From Chitinophagaceae bacterium (lineage in GTDB: Bacteria > Bacteroidota > Bacteroidia > Chitinophagales > Chitinophagaceae), in assembly GCA_017853235.1 (NCBI GenBank), contig JAFMJX010000002.1:1-45237 (forward strand): a DNA stretch of 45,237 nt. Reading direction: 5' to 3'. The position numbers and the translations under genes are program-made. Each line of letters begins with the position of its first letter. Positions within the stretch are counted from its first letter, which is position 1. Positions 44,135 to 45,237 of this stretch are shown here, one piece after another. The notes below the pieces were generated by a model. That model was not told where the DNA came from and did no database searches. It saw only the letters and a program-made list of their open reading frames with translations.

Positions 44135-44584
44135 TTAATACACTTCTTTTACATATAATTTTTTATTCACTTTAAAACCGCGTTTGGTATAAAAATTTTG
44201 ATTCAGAGTAGAGTTGATATAACAACTTACATGTAATTTAAATACTTTTTTTGCAATAGTAAATTGCTCAATGGCTTGGTATAAAAATTCAGCAGCATGC
44301 AATTTTCTATATTTTGGCAATACAAATAATGTTTGGATTTCTATAAAAGGAAATTTATCTAGAAAAGTTTGTCTGTATTGCAATACAGCACCCCCGGCTA
44401 CTTTTTTTTCTTCATCTTCAAGTATCAAAAAAAAATATTCTTTGTTTTTTATTTTTTGCTTATAAAATTCATCAAATTCCATCATATTCCAAGGCTTTGT
44501 CAATTGCATGCTAATGGCATCCTGAAAATGCATTACATCATTCAACTGAGCTTTTCGAATATTAAAATGAGGAACTCGATTCAT
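44135..44584 (-). CDS. GNAT-family N-acetyltransferase
   Basis: Acetyl-CoA-dependent N-acetyltransferase of unknown substrate. Blocks: FNIRKAQLNDVMHFQDAISMQL (strand 1/helix 1), EEKKVAGGAVLQYRQTF (strands 3-4), IEIQTLFVLPKYRKLHAAEFLYQAIEQF (motif A, with the usual R/Q-x-x-G-x-G/A pyrophosphate loop degenerate as RKLHAAE), and LNQNFYTKRGFKVNKKLYVKEV (motif B). I start at ATG 44584; a GTG at 44626 adds 14 residues with no family support. Product of 149 residues. It converges with ald over a shared terminator. Confidence 0.82.
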   Translation of the reverse strand: MNRVPHFNIRKAQLNDVMHFQDAISMQLTKPWNMMEFDEFYKQKIKNKEYFFLILEDEEKKVAGGAVLQYRQTFLDKFPFIEIQTLFVLPKYRKLHAAEFLYQAIEQFTIAKKVFKLHVSCYINSTLNQNFYTKRGFKVNKKLYVKEVY

Positions 44585-44702
44585 ATTGCTAAAATGAGAT
44601 TTAGTATTTGGTAATATAAATATCACTTGTTATTATAATCAAAATGTTAAGCAATCATGAACAAATTGTTAAGTGTTATGATAGAAGAGTTTGGAAAAAA
44701 AA

Positions 44703-44726
44703 GGCTGGCTTCTTCAGAAGCCAGCC
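44703..44726 (-). terminator. Terminator of the surface-protein gene
   Basis: GGCTGGCTTC (44703-44712), TTCA, GAAGCCAGCC (44717-44726): perfect 10-bp stem extended by A-T pairs, with eight T following on the minus strand. It begins 24 bases after the stop of the gene at 44750. Confidence 0.88.
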
Positions 44727-44749
44727 TTTTAATATTGTCAAACTATATT

Positions 44750-45237
44750 TTAGTAATTAAATCTAGCCCAACCTTTCCACCAAGTTGCATCTTCACCATT
44801 TAAACCCACAGCACCTCTAAAAGTAACTGGTTTAATGAATGCATTTTGTAATTTTGAATCCGTAAAACTTCCGTTACTTGCATAGTTAAAGTTAGCAGCA
44901 ACGCCTACAGGTAAGTTCGCTGCAGTTGGAGCTGCGGTACCTGCATAAGGTGTTGGATCAAATAATGTATAATTAAACGGCTGAATTAATTTTGCATCAA
45001 CCGCATTGGTTGTAATAGCATTACCATAACTAGGAGTTGAAACCCATGCTAACATACTTGCTGCTGTTGCACCTGTAGGAGCAGAAGAACTTGCTGTATA
45101 AGCAACATTCACTGTGTTTCCTGCAAAAGTATTATTCTTGAAGCGAATAGTACTATCAGCAATATTTAAATCAGTTGGAGATCCTAAACCAGCATCAATT
45201 AACAATGCAGTTGGCCATCCTAAGAAAACTGAATTTT
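44750..45237 (-). CDS. C-terminal part of a probable secreted/surface protein, 5' end outside window
   Basis: The minus frame stays open to the window edge, so this is the last 162 or so residues of a larger protein. It is rich in Ala, Thr, Asn and Gly, with few charges, typical of secreted beta-rich proteins; ALLIDAGLGSPTDLNIADSTIRFKNNTFAGN has the look of a repeated beta-helix turn. The end TFRGAVGLNGEDATWWKGWARFNY resembles the C-termini of Bacteroidota surface proteins that finish with an FRGAxG...W..GW..F pattern. I see no T9SS sorting domain at the end. It has its own terminator. Function not known. Confidence 0.65.
   Translation of the reverse strand, partial: NSVFLGWPTALLIDAGLGSPTDLNIADSTIRFKNNTFAGNTVNVAYTASSSAPTGATAASMLAWVSTPSYGNAITTNAVDAKLIQPFNYTLFDPTPYAGTAAPTAANLPVGVAANFNYASNGSFTDSKLQNAFIKPVTFRGAVGLNGEDATWWKGWARFNY

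Overview
The window reads as an ordinary chromosomal stretch of an AT-rich member of the Bacteroidota, most likely a Chitinophagaceae-like organism. The grounds are: the gliding-motility lipoprotein GldH, a DUF4834 small protein, the long Bacteroidota-type PurF, a Nudix-winged-helix regulator of the NrtR/AraR type, a SurA-type chaperone directly after infB, start codons without clear Shine-Dalgarno sequences, and many matches to the Bacteroidota promoter (-33 TTG, -7 TAnnTTTG). I see no rRNA, tRNA, CRISPR array, phage, insertion sequence or defence island. Almost all of the window is conserved housekeeping or envelope genes, with no gap over 300 bases.

Layout: 1-1694 (minus) is an M3 oligoendopeptidase cut by the window start, divergent from mutL. 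3656-9973 is a minus-strand cluster: Nudix-type regulator, yicC, gldH, histidine kinase, response regulator, arginase-like protein, dacB-like peptidase; yicC to the response regulator overlap by a few bases and look co-transcribed. ligA (plus) converges on asd (minus). A PfkB-family kinase, a divergent tetR gene and obgE follow, then typA, a NagX/HGSNAT-like membrane protein, an RND efflux pair, a carboxypeptidase-regulatory-like protein and a chromate transporter, all minus.

From 26 kb: a DUF3089 lipoprotein (plus), recQ (minus), then kpsF-manC-KAS III (plus), which point to envelope sugar and lipid synthesis. The next minus cluster rimP-nusA-infB-surA-purF joins translation and transcription factors to a periplasmic chaperone and purine synthesis. 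The right end has DUF4834, a YihX-like HAD phosphatase, a possible 48-residue ORF, a VOC protein, a divergent lrp/ald pair, a GNAT acetyltransferase and the C-terminal end of a probable secreted surface protein.

The best leads are regulatory RNA candidates rather than new proteins. The asd leader holds a Lys-rich 14-codon leader peptide, mutually exclusive hairpins and an intrinsic terminator just before asd, the layout of a ribosome-mediated attenuator. The rimP-nusA-infB operon appears to start with a short leader made almost wholly of an intrinsic terminator placed 14 bases before the rimP start codon. kpsF and infB also have a stem-loop at the predicted 5' end of their messages. Among proteins, MutL has lost the endonuclease motif, the arginase-like protein lacks two metal ligands, and the Nudix regulator lacks most of its Nudix catalytic residues.
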